A stretch of 64,000 bases of DNA. Origin: an uncultured bacterium (GTDB lineage Bacteria; Verrucomicrobiota; Kiritimatiellia; CAIKKV01). The notes beneath the pieces were generated by a model, which worked only from the letters and a program-made list of their open reading frames with translations, ran no database searches and was not told the origin of the DNA. How positions within the stretch are numbered: the stretch's first letter is position 1; each line of letters starts with the position of its first letter. A program made the translations under genes and the position numbers. This document shows, piece after piece, positions 41,287 through 50,228 of this stretch. The stretch lies in NCBI GenBank assembly GCA_938038445.1, contig CALHRZ010000003.1:1-64000 (forward strand), read 5' to 3'.

Positions 41287-42468
41287 ATGAAAAAGGCGTC
41301 CGATGCACGCGATCCAAGGAGACCATCCACAAGCGGGTTTCACCGTCTGCCGCCGCGGGATCAAATGCCGCTTCCTGTTCGCAAGTGGCGGGATACCTAC
41401 GACTTGAAGCCCAACATCGGTTTTTATCAGAAAGAGTTTGGTTTTTTCACGATGGAAACGTGGAAAACGCAGGGCATGCCGACGGATGTTCCGCTGGAGA
41501 CACTGTTCGGTTTCGATGCTCCGGCGACCGTTTCGTTTTCCGGTCTCGGCTGGTGCGAGGCGGCGTTTGAGCCGGCCTTTGAGGAAAAGGTTCTGGAAGA
41601 TCGGGGGGAGTACGAACTGGTACAGGACAGGGCGGGCCGGCATGTGTTGTGCTTCAAGAATCGGCGATCAGGTTTTATGCCGGAATATGTGGCCCATCCT
41701 GTGCGGGATCGCCGGACGTGGGAGGAAAACGTTCGATGGCGGCTGGACCCGAAAACGCCCTCTCGCTATGCGGGGATTGCAGGGTTTGTGGAAAGGAATC
41801 GGCTGTTGTTGGAGCAAGGGGCTTTTGTTATTCAGCGCGTGGTGGGAGGGTACATGTATCTGAGAAGTCTGATCGGGCCGGCCGAAGTGTTGTACTTGTT
41901 TCACGACGATCCGGGTCTCATTCATGACTGCATGAAGACGTGGTTTGAGCTGGCGGATGCGGTCATTGCCGCGCATCAGGAGTATGTCAGTTTTGATGAA
42001 CTCTTTTTTGGGGAGGACATTTGTTACAATCACGGGCCGCTGATCTCGCCGGAGATGATGCGCGAATTTTTGTTTCCTTACTACGGGCAGCTTCTACGGA
42101 ACATGAAGGCGCGGCAAAAGGACCGTTCGCGCCGCTTGCACTTTCACATTGATACAGATGGCTATGCGCTGCCGACCATTCCGCTGTATCGGGAGCTGGG
42201 GATGGACGCGATGAGTCCCTTTGAAGTCGCCGCGGGATGCGACGTTATTGAGGTGGGGCGGCAGTATCCCGATCTGGTGATTCACGGGGGGGTGGACAAG
42301 CGGGAGTTGGCGAAGGGGCGAGCGGCCATTGACGGGCTGGTCGACCGCATCTTTCCGGTCATGAAAGCGCGAGGGGGGTATATGCCGACGTGCGACCATG
42401 GGGTGCCGGAGGAGGTTCGTTACGAGGATTATCTGTACTATCGCCGTCGCTGTTTGGAGTTTGCGTAG
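41287..42468 (+). CDS. Uroporphyrinogen-decarboxylase-fold protein
   Basis: A 393-residue protein of the URO-D/methyltransferase superfamily. It is not the haem enzyme: the N-terminal arginine motif of HemE is absent and the size is larger (HemE about 350). Visible parts are KPNIGFYQKEFGFFTMETWK, GRHVLCFKNRRSGFMPEYV, FFGEDICYNHGPLISPEMM, LHFHIDTDGYALPTIPLYRE, SPFEVAAGCDVIEVGRQYPD and the GGVDKRELAKG and TCDHGVPEEV stretches that shape the superfamily active site. Relatives are numerous in Verrucomicrobiota and related groups, often near carbohydrate genes, with no settled function. It begins a tight unit: the GH36 gene starts one base after its stop. Confidence 0.8.
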   Translation: MKKASDARDPRRPSTSGFHRLPPRDQMPLPVRKWRDTYDLKPNIGFYQKEFGFFTMETWKTQGMPTDVPLETLFGFDAPATVSFSGLGWCEAAFEPAFEEKVLEDRGEYELVQDRAGRHVLCFKNRRSGFMPEYVAHPVRDRRTWEENVRWRLDPKTPSRYAGIAGFVERNRLLLEQGAFVIQRVVGGYMYLRSLIGPAEVLYLFHDDPGLIHDCMKTWFELADAVIAAHQEYVSFDELFFGEDICYNHGPLISPEMMREFLFPYYGQLLRNMKARQKDRSRRLHFHIDTDGYALPTIPLYRELGMDAMSPFEVAAGCDVIEVGRQYPDLVIHGGVDKRELAKGRAAIDGLVDRIFPVMKARGGYMPTCDHGVPEEVRYEDYLYYRRRCLEFA

Positions 42469-42469
42469 C

Positions 42470-44491
42470 ATGGAGATTCTGGAAGCGTGTTTGGTTGAAC
42501 GGGAGGGAGGGCGGCTGCGGCTTGAAACGGGGGAGACAGGGCTTGTCCTTCGTTGGAATGGGGGGGATCTGGTGGGGGAACGTTTGGTTGGGGGGGGTGT
42601 CGAATGGCCTTTGAGTGGCGAGGCACCGGATACCGAGTTACCGGGGCATCCCACGCGGGTCGGGGAGGCTACGCTTGCGGTTCATGACATTGCGGGAACG
42701 GCCTTTCGTCCTCCGTATCGGCGGGTGGAGATTACGGCTCGATACGACAGGCTAGAGGTTCGGCGGGTGTTTTGTCTTTATCCCGGCTGTCCGATGATCG
42801 GTTTTCGTCTCGAAATGCGGGGGTGTCCGCCGGCGGGATGGCGGCGTGGCATGCGGGCGGTTTCCGATCTGCCGGCGATTGAAAGCGCGGCAGGGGATTG
42901 CGGAGCGATTACCGAGCCGCTGGTGATGTATCGGTTGTTCCTGCCTCATTTTCATCTGGATCTTGAAAGTATTCAGTTTTTTGATGTTACGGACCGGCGG
43001 AACAATCTCGTGTGGAGTCGTCGGATTCAACCGTATCGTCAATCGTTACCCCTTACGGGAAACGTGTTGGTCGTACGGGACCGATTTGAGCGACGGGGGT
43101 TGGTGCTGCTCAAGGAAGCCTTTTGTTCCGATGTTCAGTGGGCATCGCCGGGTTTTGATTTTGTGAGTCGGCTGCACGAGATTCAGGTTGTGGGTCCTGG
43201 TTTTCATCCGGACGAGTTGGAGGAGAGCGAATGGACTGTGGGGGATGGGATTGCGATCGGAGTGGGGGATGATGTCGAGGCGTTGCGGGATTTCATTCAT
43301 CGGTATCTCATGCGGCTTCGGCGGTATTATCCAGGGCGCGACAACCTGGTTTTGCTCAACACATGGGGGGATCGCAGTGCGGGGAAGAATCTTGATGAGA
43401 TGTTTGCGCGTCGGGAGATCGAGGCGGGGCGGCGGCTGGGCGTGAGCCACTTTCAACTTGATCACGGATGGGAGACGACCCAAGCGGAGGATCGGCAATG
43501 GCCGCTGCGGTTGGAAGGCATCTGGGAAACGCCTCACTTTTGGAACGTGCATCGGGGACGTTTCCCGAGCGGGTTGAAGCCGGTGGTGGTGGCGGCGCGG
43601 CGAGCGGGCATTGAGCTCGGGTTGTGGTTCAATCCGAGTCCGGACGACGACTATGCGCATTGGCAGGATGATGCCGGGGTGCTGATCGGGTTGTTTCGGG
43701 AGTGTGGAATCCGGGTGTTTAAGATTGACGGGGTTCAACTGCCGAACAAGCGCGCGGAAGTCCGCTTCCGGCGGTTTTTGGATGCGGTGATGGAGGCGAC
43801 GGGTGGGGAAGCGGTGTTTAATCTTGATATTACGGCGGGGCGGCGGTTTGGTTATTTTACGTTTTGCGAATACGGAAACAAATTTTTGGAGAATCGGTAT
43901 ACCGATTGGGTCAATTACTATCCGCATTGGACGCTTCGGAACCTGTGGATGCTGAGCCGATGGATTCCGCCTCGCACCTTGCAGATCGAGTTTCTGAATC
44001 GGTGGCGCAATGCGGAGCGGTATCCTGAATGGGATCCTCTGGCGCCATCCCGGGTTCCTTTTGATTATTGCTTTGCGATAACTATGCCGGCTCAGCCGTT
44101 GGCGTGGTTTGAGGCTACGGGGTTGCCGGAGGAGGCGTTTGAAATCGCGCCGTTGGTTATGCTTTACCGGGCCCATCAGACGGCGATTCATGCGGGAATT
44201 ACACGGCCGATTGGGGAGGAGCCTTCGGGAGTGGGGTGGACAGGGTTTCAGACCGTCTGCGGTCCTTCTGCGGGTTATGTGTTTGTGTATCGGGAATGGA
44301 ACGACCGGGAGCGGGCGTTTTTGGCTTTGAGGGGCTTGGAGCGGCGGCGCGTCACGTTTTATCGTATTGCAGGCGGGGGGCGGTCGTTTGAGGCGGTGGC
44401 GGATGAAGAGGGGCGGGTGGCTTTTTCGCTTCCGGAGTCGTGGATGTTCGGTTGGTATGCCTATGTCGTGGAGGAAGGAGGAAAGAGTTGA
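42470..44491 (+). CDS. GH36-family alpha-galactosidase-like glycosidase
   Basis: A 673-residue cytoplasmic glycosidase (no signal peptide), likely acting on alpha-linked galactosides or a related sugar. The N-terminal half is a beta-sandwich. The barrel has VLLNTWGDRSAGKNL, GVSHFQLDHGWETTQAED, FPSGLKPVVVAARRAGIELG and LWFNPSPDD. The nucleophile is probably Asp420 in RVFKIDGVQLP, matching the KxD motif of the family. ENRYTDWVNYYPHWTLRNL holds the later part of the site; the acid/base is not certain. Start ATG 42470 is one base after the URO-D stop and its TGA overlaps the next ATG (TGATG). Substrate is unknown. Confidence 0.8.
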   Translation: MEILEACLVEREGGRLRLETGETGLVLRWNGGDLVGERLVGGGVEWPLSGEAPDTELPGHPTRVGEATLAVHDIAGTAFRPPYRRVEITARYDRLEVRRVFCLYPGCPMIGFRLEMRGCPPAGWRRGMRAVSDLPAIESAAGDCGAITEPLVMYRLFLPHFHLDLESIQFFDVTDRRNNLVWSRRIQPYRQSLPLTGNVLVVRDRFERRGLVLLKEAFCSDVQWASPGFDFVSRLHEIQVVGPGFHPDELEESEWTVGDGIAIGVGDDVEALRDFIHRYLMRLRRYYPGRDNLVLLNTWGDRSAGKNLDEMFARREIEAGRRLGVSHFQLDHGWETTQAEDRQWPLRLEGIWETPHFWNVHRGRFPSGLKPVVVAARRAGIELGLWFNPSPDDDYAHWQDDAGVLIGLFRECGIRVFKIDGVQLPNKRAEVRFRRFLDAVMEATGGEAVFNLDITAGRRFGYFTFCEYGNKFLENRYTDWVNYYPHWTLRNLWMLSRWIPPRTLQIEFLNRWRNAERYPEWDPLAPSRVPFDYCFAITMPAQPLAWFEATGLPEEAFEIAPLVMLYRAHQTAIHAGITRPIGEEPSGVGWTGFQTVCGPSAGYVFVYREWNDRERAFLALRGLERRRVTFYRIAGGGRSFEAVADEEGRVAFSLPESWMFGWYAYVVEEGGKS

Positions 44492-45306
44492 TGGGCAGGG
44501 GTGAGGCGTTGGTTCGGCGGCTGGGAGCGGTGGAGATACTGCCGGGGTCGGTTGCGTTTGCCTGGTTGGGGCAGCATGGTTTTTTGATTCGTTTTTCTCG
44601 AACCTGGCTCTTGGTGGACGCTTATTTATCGGATTCAAAGGCGCGGCAGCATCCGCCGGTGCTTGATCCCGAGGATGCCATGGGAGTTTCCGCGATTCTG
44701 GGCAGTCACGATCATGCTGACCATATTGATCGGCCGATATGGCCTCGGCTGGCAGAGGCGGCTCCGGAGGCGGTGTTTGTGGTTCCCGTGCGGTGGGTCG
44801 AACGTTTAGCGGAGGAGCTGACACTTCCGCGGGAACGGGTTTTGGGGGTGGACGAAGGGGAATCCGTTCGGGTGGGAGAGGTCACCATTCGAGCGCTGGC
44901 GGCGGCGCATGAGTTATTGGACCGCGATCCTGCGACGGGGAGGAACGCGTTCATCAGTTTTCTCATCGAGGGGAACGGGGTATGCCTTTATCATGCGGGC
45001 GACACCTGTCTTTATGAGGGATTGACCGCGCGGCTGAGGGAGGAGAAGCCGGATATTTTATTTTTGCCGATCAACGGTCGGGATGGTTCCCGGTTACGGC
45101 GGGGGTGTATCGGAAACATGACGTTTCAAGAGGCGGTCGATTTGGCGGGTGCAGTGCGGCCTGGGCTGGCCGTGCCGACTCATTTCGACATGTTTGCGGG
45201 AAATTCGGAAAATCCTGAGCGTTTTCTTGATTATATGGGCGTCAAATATCCGGACATTCCGGTTTGGATTCCGCGGCAGGGGGAGATTCATTGTTTTCGG
45301 AAGTGA
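44491..45306 (+). CDS. UlaG-like metallo-beta-lactamase-fold hydrolase
   Basis: A 271-residue metal-dependent hydrolase. The metal motif is SHDHADHID (His73, His75, Asp77, His78), followed by a histidine in AAAHELL, CLYHAGDT, and a distal PTHFDMF. The arrangement is that of UlaG (L-ascorbate-6-phosphate lactonase) relatives rather than glyoxalases or RNases. No signal peptide is seen. Its ATG overlaps the GH36 stop, so the three genes from 41287 form one translational unit; a sugar-lactone substrate would be consistent but is not shown. A weak terminator may follow. Confidence 0.85.
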   Translation: MGRGEALVRRLGAVEILPGSVAFAWLGQHGFLIRFSRTWLLVDAYLSDSKARQHPPVLDPEDAMGVSAILGSHDHADHIDRPIWPRLAEAAPEAVFVVPVRWVERLAEELTLPRERVLGVDEGESVRVGEVTIRALAAAHELLDRDPATGRNAFISFLIEGNGVCLYHAGDTCLYEGLTARLREEKPDILFLPINGRDGSRLRRGCIGNMTFQEAVDLAGAVRPGLAVPTHFDMFAGNSENPERFLDYMGVKYPDIPVWIPRQGEIHCFRK

Positions 45307-45328
45307 CCGAACGGAATCCGGTTTTTTT
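45306..45328 (+). terminator. Weak intrinsic terminator after the URO-D/GH36/UlaG unit
   Basis: ACCG (45306-45309) pairs with CGGT (45319-45322) around a nine-base loop, with a run of seven T from 45322. The stem is only four to five pairs, so it would be inefficient. Its place immediately after the stop codon of the lactonase-like gene fits a terminator. Confidence 0.3.
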
Positions 45329-45390
45329 AATGGACGGGGGGATCGTTCGGTACTATCATGCCTATGACCATTGTTGGAAAGGAAAACGGC

Positions 45391-45969
45391 ATGAACGAAT
45401 GGTGGGCTTCCCTTTCGAGCTTCGAACGGGTGTTTGCGATTTGTGCCGTGGCGGGTGGGACCGGATTTGCGATTCGGACGATTATGTTTTTTCTTGGGAT
45501 GGCGGGGGATATGGAGACGGACGGAGTCGGTTTGGGAGGCGAAGGGTTGGGGGATTCCGATGTCAGTTTTCATTTTCTTTCGCTTCACGGTATTACGGCG
45601 TTTTTTCTGATGTTTGGCGTGACGGGTTTTTTGATGCTACGGGGCGATGCCGTTCGGCCCTGGGTGGCCGTGGCGGGGAGCGTGGTGGTGGGATTGGGTA
45701 CGATGGCGTTGGTTGTTTGGATGCTGAGGGGGCTTCGCCGGCTGCAGAGTGAGGGGACGTTGCGGCCGGAAGATGCAGTGGGGCAGGAAGGTGTTGTCTA
45801 TTTACGGGTCCAGCCGGGTGGCACTGGCAAGATTCAGGTGACCCTTCAAGGAAGGCTGCGCATTTTTGAGGCGCGAGGCCGCGATCCTCAAGCGTCGTTC
45901 CAGACGGGGGATCGCGTGCGGGTGGTCGAGGTGACGCCCGAGCATCTGATGATCGTAGAGAAACGTTAG
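45391..45969 (+). CDS. NfeD-like membrane protein
   Basis: Short NfeD-family protein of 192 residues that normally partners a flotillin. Three membrane segments occupy about residues 10-105 (for example FAICAVAGGTGFAIRTIMFF, HGITAFFLMFGVTGFLML and AVAGSVVVGLGTMALVVW). The C-terminal OB-fold (about 115-192) has EDAVGQEGVVYLRVQPGGTG, GRLRIFEARG and TGDRVRVVEVTPEHLMIVE. ATG 45391 is preferred over ATG 45358 because AAAGGAAA is at the right distance. The flotillin gene follows after 25 bases, the YuaF/YuaG arrangement. Confidence 0.88.
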   Translation: MNEWWASLSSFERVFAICAVAGGTGFAIRTIMFFLGMAGDMETDGVGLGGEGLGDSDVSFHFLSLHGITAFFLMFGVTGFLMLRGDAVRPWVAVAGSVVVGLGTMALVVWMLRGLRRLQSEGTLRPEDAVGQEGVVYLRVQPGGTGKIQVTLQGRLRIFEARGRDPQASFQTGDRVRVVEVTPEHLMIVEKR

Positions 45970-45994
45970 GACTGTTTACGGACTGGAGGTTGTC

Positions 45995-47416
45995 ATGATC
46001 GTTCCGATTGTCGTAACCCTGATCGTCATCTTGTTTGTCACCTTTATGATCATGGCGCAACGGTACAAACGGTGCCCCTCGGACCGGATTTTGGTTATTT
46101 ATGGAAAGGTGGGCGGGAACCGGGCGGCTCGCTGCATCCACGGCGGCGGGGCATTTGTATGGCCGCTGTTTCAAGATTATGCTTTTTTGCGGCTGACGCC
46201 GATGACGATCAGCATTCCGCTGCAGAACGCGTTGTCGTTTCAGAATATTCGAATCAACGTTCCGAGCACCTTTACGGTGGGCATCAGCACCGATCCGGCG
46301 ATCATGATGAATGCGGCGGAACGGTTGTTGGGGCTTCAGCCGCCGCAGATCGAGGATATGGCCAAGGAGATCATATTCGGCCAGCTTCGATTGACGGTCG
46401 CGTCCCTGACGATCGAGCAGATCAATCAGGACCGGGAGAGCTTTTTGGAAGCGATCCGCAAGAATGTGGAGCCGGAACTGAATAAGATAGGGCTTTATCT
46501 GATCAACGTGAACGTGACGGACATTACCGATGAGTCGAACTATATTGAGAGCATTGGCAAGAAAGCGGTGGCAGAGGCGGTTAACAAAGCCAAGGTGGAC
46601 GTTGCGGAACAGGTCAAACTGGGCAATATTGGGGAATCCGAAGCCAACCGTGAGATGACGATTCGGGTGGCGGAGAATCTGGCGGCGGCGGAGAAGGGCA
46701 AGAAGAAGGCGGAAGCGGATCGCCGGATCTATGTGCAGAATCAGGAAGCCGATGCGGTGAAGGGGGAGAATTTGGCCAAGGCACAGATTGCCGAGTCGCA
46801 GGCCCAGCTCGATGTCAAGCAGGCGTCCTATCTCCAAACGGCGGAGGTTGCGAAGCGCGAAGCGTTGGTGGAGATACAGAAAGCGCAATACAAAGCGGAG
46901 TTGGAGCGGCTGAACGCCGAGGAAGTGGTCAAGCAGGAGGTGGAGAAGCGGAAGATCGAGATTCTTGCGGAAGCCGAGGCGGAGCGGATTCGCCGTGAGG
47001 CGAAGGGCCATGCGGACGCGATTTTGCTCAAGTACAAGGCGGAGGCGGAAGGGGTACGGATGGTGCTTGAGAGCAAGGCGGCGGGTTATGAGAATCTTGT
47101 AAAGGCCGCGGCGGGGGATCCGAAGTCTGCGGCCACCCTGCTGATGGTCGAGAAAATCGAACAGATTGTCGCGAAACAGGTTGAGGCGATTTCGAATCTC
47201 AAGATCGACAAGATTACGGTTTGGGATTCCGGGCATCCCGAGCGGGGGAGTTCCACGGCCGGTTTTGTGTCCAATCTGATCAAAAGCCTTCCGCCGCTTC
47301 AGGACGTGGCGGCGATGGCGGGGGTTGAGCTTCCCGGCTATCTCGGCAAGATGAAGGCCGAAGGATCGGCTGGAGCGGAAGCCGTTCAGAATTCGGGGGA
47401 GGGTTCCAGGGGGTAA
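45995..47416 (+). CDS. floA: Flotillin-like protein
   Basis: Membrane-microdomain scaffold of the SPFH/band 7 family, 473 residues. A membrane anchor (about 1-22, IVPIVVTLIVILFVTFMIM) is followed by the SPFH domain (RCPSDRILVIYGKVGG, FVWPLFQDYAFLRLTPMTIS, IRINVPSTFTVGISTDP, NKIGLYLINVNVTDITDES). From about residue 190 to 365 comes a long Ala/Glu/Lys coiled coil with flotillin-type AE repeats. The C-terminus is variable. Pairing with NfeD supports the call. The symbol follows the FloA/FloT usage and is a family label rather than an assigned orthologue. Confidence 0.9.
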   Translation: MIVPIVVTLIVILFVTFMIMAQRYKRCPSDRILVIYGKVGGNRAARCIHGGGAFVWPLFQDYAFLRLTPMTISIPLQNALSFQNIRINVPSTFTVGISTDPAIMMNAAERLLGLQPPQIEDMAKEIIFGQLRLTVASLTIEQINQDRESFLEAIRKNVEPELNKIGLYLINVNVTDITDESNYIESIGKKAVAEAVNKAKVDVAEQVKLGNIGESEANREMTIRVAENLAAAEKGKKKAEADRRIYVQNQEADAVKGENLAKAQIAESQAQLDVKQASYLQTAEVAKREALVEIQKAQYKAELERLNAEEVVKQEVEKRKIEILAEAEAERIRREAKGHADAILLKYKAEAEGVRMVLESKAAGYENLVKAAAGDPKSAATLLMVEKIEQIVAKQVEAISNLKIDKITVWDSGHPERGSSTAGFVSNLIKSLPPLQDVAAMAGVELPGYLGKMKAEGSAGAEAVQNSGEGSRG

Positions 47417-47430
47417 AAGGGGGGGGGACG

Positions 47431-48501
47431 ATGGAGACGCGGTTGGAGCGACTGGACGAAAACTTTGCGGCGACGGGTGCAGGGGATGGGCTGAGCTGGT
47501 ATGATGGGCGGCGTCTCTGTGTGGAGGGCAAGGCATGGGGGGACACCGAGCGATTTTTCGACCGGTTTCCGTTCAGGGCACGCGATCGGGTTCCGGGTCC
47601 GGTATGGGAGTTGAGCCGGTATTCCGCTGGGATGGCGGTTCGTTTTGTGACGGCTTCGTCGGTGGTAGCGGTTCGATGGCGTTCGCTTCGGCCTGAACTT
47701 GCGATGTCGCACATGGCTGCGACGGGGGCGAGCGGGGTGGATTTATATTACCGGTTGGAGGGCCGGTGGCGGTGGGTGGCGACCGGGCGGCCGGGCGCAT
47801 TTCCGGATCACAGTCAGACGTTGTTGACGGGAATGGAGAAGGGCATCGAACGCGAATACCTTCTTTATCTCTCGCTTTATAATGGGGTGGAGAATCTCGA
47901 AATCGGGGTGGCGGAGGGGGAACCCTTGGCGGTTCCGCCGGTTCGGCAAACGAAACCGATTTGTTTTTATGGGACATCGATTGTCCATGGCGGGTGTGCG
48001 ACTCGGCCGGGAATGGCGTATCCGGCGATCATATCGCGGCGGCTGGATCGGGCGCATTGGAACTTTGGTTTTTCGGGAAACGGGCGGATGGAAGCGGCGG
48101 TTGCGGATTTGTTGGCGGAGTTGGATCCTGCCGTCTATGTGTTGGATGCTTTTCCCAACATGAATGCCGACCTGATTTGGGAACGGTTGGAACCGTTTGT
48201 GCGAATTTTGAGGAAACATCATTCGACAACGCCGGTTGTGATTGTGGAGAACATTCTGTATCAGAATGCGGTTCTTCTACCCGACCGCCGGCGCATGTAT
48301 GAAAGCAAAAACGAAATGGCGCGTCGGGTGGTGGAGGAGATGAAGGCCGACGGATTTAGGGGTTTGATCCTCGTGGAGGGGGCCGGTCTGTTGGGCAGTG
48401 ACGGAGAGGGGACGGTGGATGGAACGCATCCGACGGATTTGGGTTTTTTGCGGATGGCGGATGTTTTGACGCCGGTTATTCGAGCGGTCTTATCCTCTTG
48501 A
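47431..48501 (+). CDS. SGNH/GDSL hydrolase with GxDLY N-terminal domain
   Basis: A 356-residue esterase-like protein without an obvious signal peptide. The N-terminal beta-sandwich (about 30-165) has the GVDLYY motif near residue 102. The SGNH catalytic domain starts with ICFYGTSIVHGGCATRPG, Ser183 being the probable nucleophile; Gly/Asn contacts are in NFGFSGNGRM, and the Asp/His pair is Asp330 and His333 in VDGTHPTDLGF. This domain pair is common in carbohydrate-deacetylating or deacylating enzymes of Bacteroidetes and Verrucomicrobiota. It lies 14 bases after the flotillin gene, so cotranscription is likely, but a joint function is not obvious. It ends 8 bases from the opposing transporter gene. 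Confidence 0.87.
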   Translation: METRLERLDENFAATGAGDGLSWYDGRRLCVEGKAWGDTERFFDRFPFRARDRVPGPVWELSRYSAGMAVRFVTASSVVAVRWRSLRPELAMSHMAATGASGVDLYYRLEGRWRWVATGRPGAFPDHSQTLLTGMEKGIEREYLLYLSLYNGVENLEIGVAEGEPLAVPPVRQTKPICFYGTSIVHGGCATRPGMAYPAIISRRLDRAHWNFGFSGNGRMEAAVADLLAELDPAVYVLDAFPNMNADLIWERLEPFVRILRKHHSTTPVVIVENILYQNAVLLPDRRRMYESKNEMARRVVEEMKADGFRGLILVEGAGLLGSDGEGTVDGTHPTDLGFLRMADVLTPVIRAVLSS

Positions 48502-48509
48502 ACGGTATT

Positions 48510-49493
48510 CTAAGGGATCCACAGTCCGGCGAGGGCATAGAGCGTTGGGACGGAAACGAGTCCCGCAAGGGTTCCGAGGAAGACGGCTTGGGAACTGAGG
48601 AGGGAATCGCCTCCGAAGCGTTCGGTGAACAGAATGCAGGAGATGGCGGGGGGCATAGCGGCGACGAGGGTTAGAATCATATTCCAGTGGAGGGGGAGGA
48701 AACCGGGGGACGCCCAAGCCAGGAGGCGCAGCAAGAGAAGCGTTGTGATGGGAACGGCCAGGAGACGCGTGGCCAGAACGCCGCCGAGTGTGGGTTGAAG
48801 GCGGAGAGCAGCTGAGCGGTTCAAGCCGAGTTCGGCGCCGATTAGGAGGAGGGAGAGGGGAATGGTGAGGCTTCCAAGGAGGTTGGCGGAGTCGAAGAAA
48901 GGGCGCAAAAAAGCGGGCAATCGGCTTTCTGAGGGAGAGAGGGCTGCCGGCAGAAGGAGGGCGGTGAAGAGTCCGGCGAGGGTGGCCCAAATCCCTGGGT
49001 TGGCGAGGAGATGGCGGGTACTTTCGCGAAGGGAGAGGCCGGGTTTGAGTGCGGCCACACCAACCGTCCATACGGCAGCTTGTGCGCCCACGTTGATAAG
49101 GAGGATGGCGCGGACGCCGTCTCCGCCGAAGAGGGCTTCCGCGATGGGTAGAGGGAGGTAGATCCAGTTTGTGATGGCGGTGAGAAAGATGAAGGTGGGG
49201 CGTTGTGTGGGGGCACGGAGGAGAGGGGCGAACAGGGTGCCGATACGCTGGCCGAGCGCAATCACCAGAAAGCCGAGGAGAGGGCCGTACCATTCGCGGC
49301 GCAATGTCGGGCCGTCCACGGTCCGCAGGAGGTGGACGAACACGTAGCAGGGGAAGACGAAATCAATGAGGAGTGTGCTGAGGGTGCGGCTGGTTTCTTT
49401 TTTCCAAAGTCCGCGGGCGGCGGCTACGGCGCCGAGTGCCATCACGAAAGAGAGGGCGAGCGATTTTTCGAAAACGACCAGCCAGCCGGCCAT
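48510..49493 (-). CDS. AEC-family transporter
   Basis: A 327-residue inner-membrane permease of the auxin efflux carrier/AEC family, with about ten membrane segments in two halves. Recognisable parts are LLIDFVFPCYVFVHLLRTV, FIFLTAITNWIYLPLPIAEA, LLINVGAQAAVWTVGVAALK, NPGIWATLAGLFTALLLP, SLTIPLSLLLIGAELG and VAAMPPAISCILFTERFGGD. Members move organic acids, amino acids or related anions; the substrate here is unknown. It is downstream of the secreted proline-rich protein gene by 12 bases and shares its promoter. Confidence 0.85.
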   Translation of the reverse strand: MAGWLVVFEKSLALSFVMALGAVAAARGLWKKETSRTLSTLLIDFVFPCYVFVHLLRTVDGPTLRREWYGPLLGFLVIALGQRIGTLFAPLLRAPTQRPTFIFLTAITNWIYLPLPIAEALFGGDGVRAILLINVGAQAAVWTVGVAALKPGLSLRESTRHLLANPGIWATLAGLFTALLLPAALSPSESRLPAFLRPFFDSANLLGSLTIPLSLLLIGAELGLNRSAALRLQPTLGGVLATRLLAVPITTLLLLRLLAWASPGFLPLHWNMILTLVAAMPPAISCILFTERFGGDSLLSSQAVFLGTLAGLVSVPTLYALAGLWIP

Positions 49494-49505
49494 GCGATGG
49501 GCTTT

Positions 49506-50111
49506 CTATGGGGTCGGCGGGGTGGGGGGTTCTTCGCGGATGGTGGCGGGGGGCGGGGGGGTTTGGAAGATGACTGGTGGTTTTCGTGGGGTGGCGGGCC
49601 AGCCGGGGGGAGGGGTACTGCCGTAACGGGACTGTTGGCGGCGGGAGGCATTGAGGTCGTAAACCATGAATCCGTAACGGCGGCTCAAGAGGCGCCACTC
49701 TTCGGGAGTAAAGGCGTAGTAGGGATCGAGATGGTTGGCGAGAACGGCGGCGTCGAACGATTCGATGGTGACGAGGCCCGGTCGGTCCAGCCATTGTTCG
49801 AGGACCGGTGCACGCAGGCCGAGGAAAATGATTTTATCGGGCGGGCGCGGCAGGAAGGAGAGGCTTCGGAATTGATCTGTGGAAATGGGCTGCCATTTTC
49901 CCTGTGACCAGTAATAGAGAAGGAGGGATTCGCCGTCCTGAACTTCCCGCCAGCAAGCCACGTCGGCCTTTCGGAGCGCCTGCATATCAAAGGCGAAGCG
50001 GATGATGGCCAGACGGTCGGGCACGATGAGAAGGGTGGAAGGGGTTTTGGGAAACAGACCCTGCGCATGAGAGAGTGAAGCGAACAAAAGGAATACGGCG
50101 AGGCGTTTCAT
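49506..50111 (-). CDS. Secreted protein with proline-rich tail, unknown function
   Basis: I do not recognise this family. From ATG 50111, behind AGAGGAG, it has 201 residues; upstream ATG codons would place the signal peptide internally. Residues 1-18 (MKRLAVFLLFASLSHAQG) are a clear Sec signal with an A-x-A-like cleavage site. The body contains ADVACWREVQDGESLLLYYW, WQPISTDQFRSLSFLP, DKIIFLGLRAPVLEQWL and AFTPEEWRLLSRRYGFMVYD. The last 45 residues are Pro/Thr/Arg-rich (TPPPGWPATPRKPPVIFQT), as in periplasmic or surface-exposed tails. It is the first gene of a two-gene unit with the AEC transporter. Confidence 0.75.
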   Translation of the reverse strand: MKRLAVFLLFASLSHAQGLFPKTPSTLLIVPDRLAIIRFAFDMQALRKADVACWREVQDGESLLLYYWSQGKWQPISTDQFRSLSFLPRPPDKIIFLGLRAPVLEQWLDRPGLVTIESFDAAVLANHLDPYYAFTPEEWRLLSRRYGFMVYDLNASRRQQSRYGSTPPPGWPATPRKPPVIFQTPPPPATIREEPPTPPTP

Positions 50112-50133
50112 AGCGAGAGCTCCTCTTCGGTTT

Positions 50134-50162
50134 AACATAGCGCAGCGTCGAGGTGGTGCCAA
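50134..50162 (-). promoter_or_regulatory. Promoter of the secreted protein/AEC transporter unit
   Basis: On the - strand, TTGGCA (50162-50157, five of six) and TATGTT (50139-50134, four of six) are separated by exactly 17 bases. The start point would be near 50127, giving a leader of about 16 bases before ATG 50111. Confidence 0.55.
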
Positions 50163-50228
50163 GCTCAAAGAGAACGGAGGAAAGGGCTTACACCATACCG
50201 TATAGGAATCCGTGATCCGGCGGTTAGG

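Noticed and set aside
45593-47536. Open frame of about 650 codons on the - strand opposite NfeD and flotillin
   Set aside because: Composition is that of an antisense shadow; the + strand genes have full domain support.
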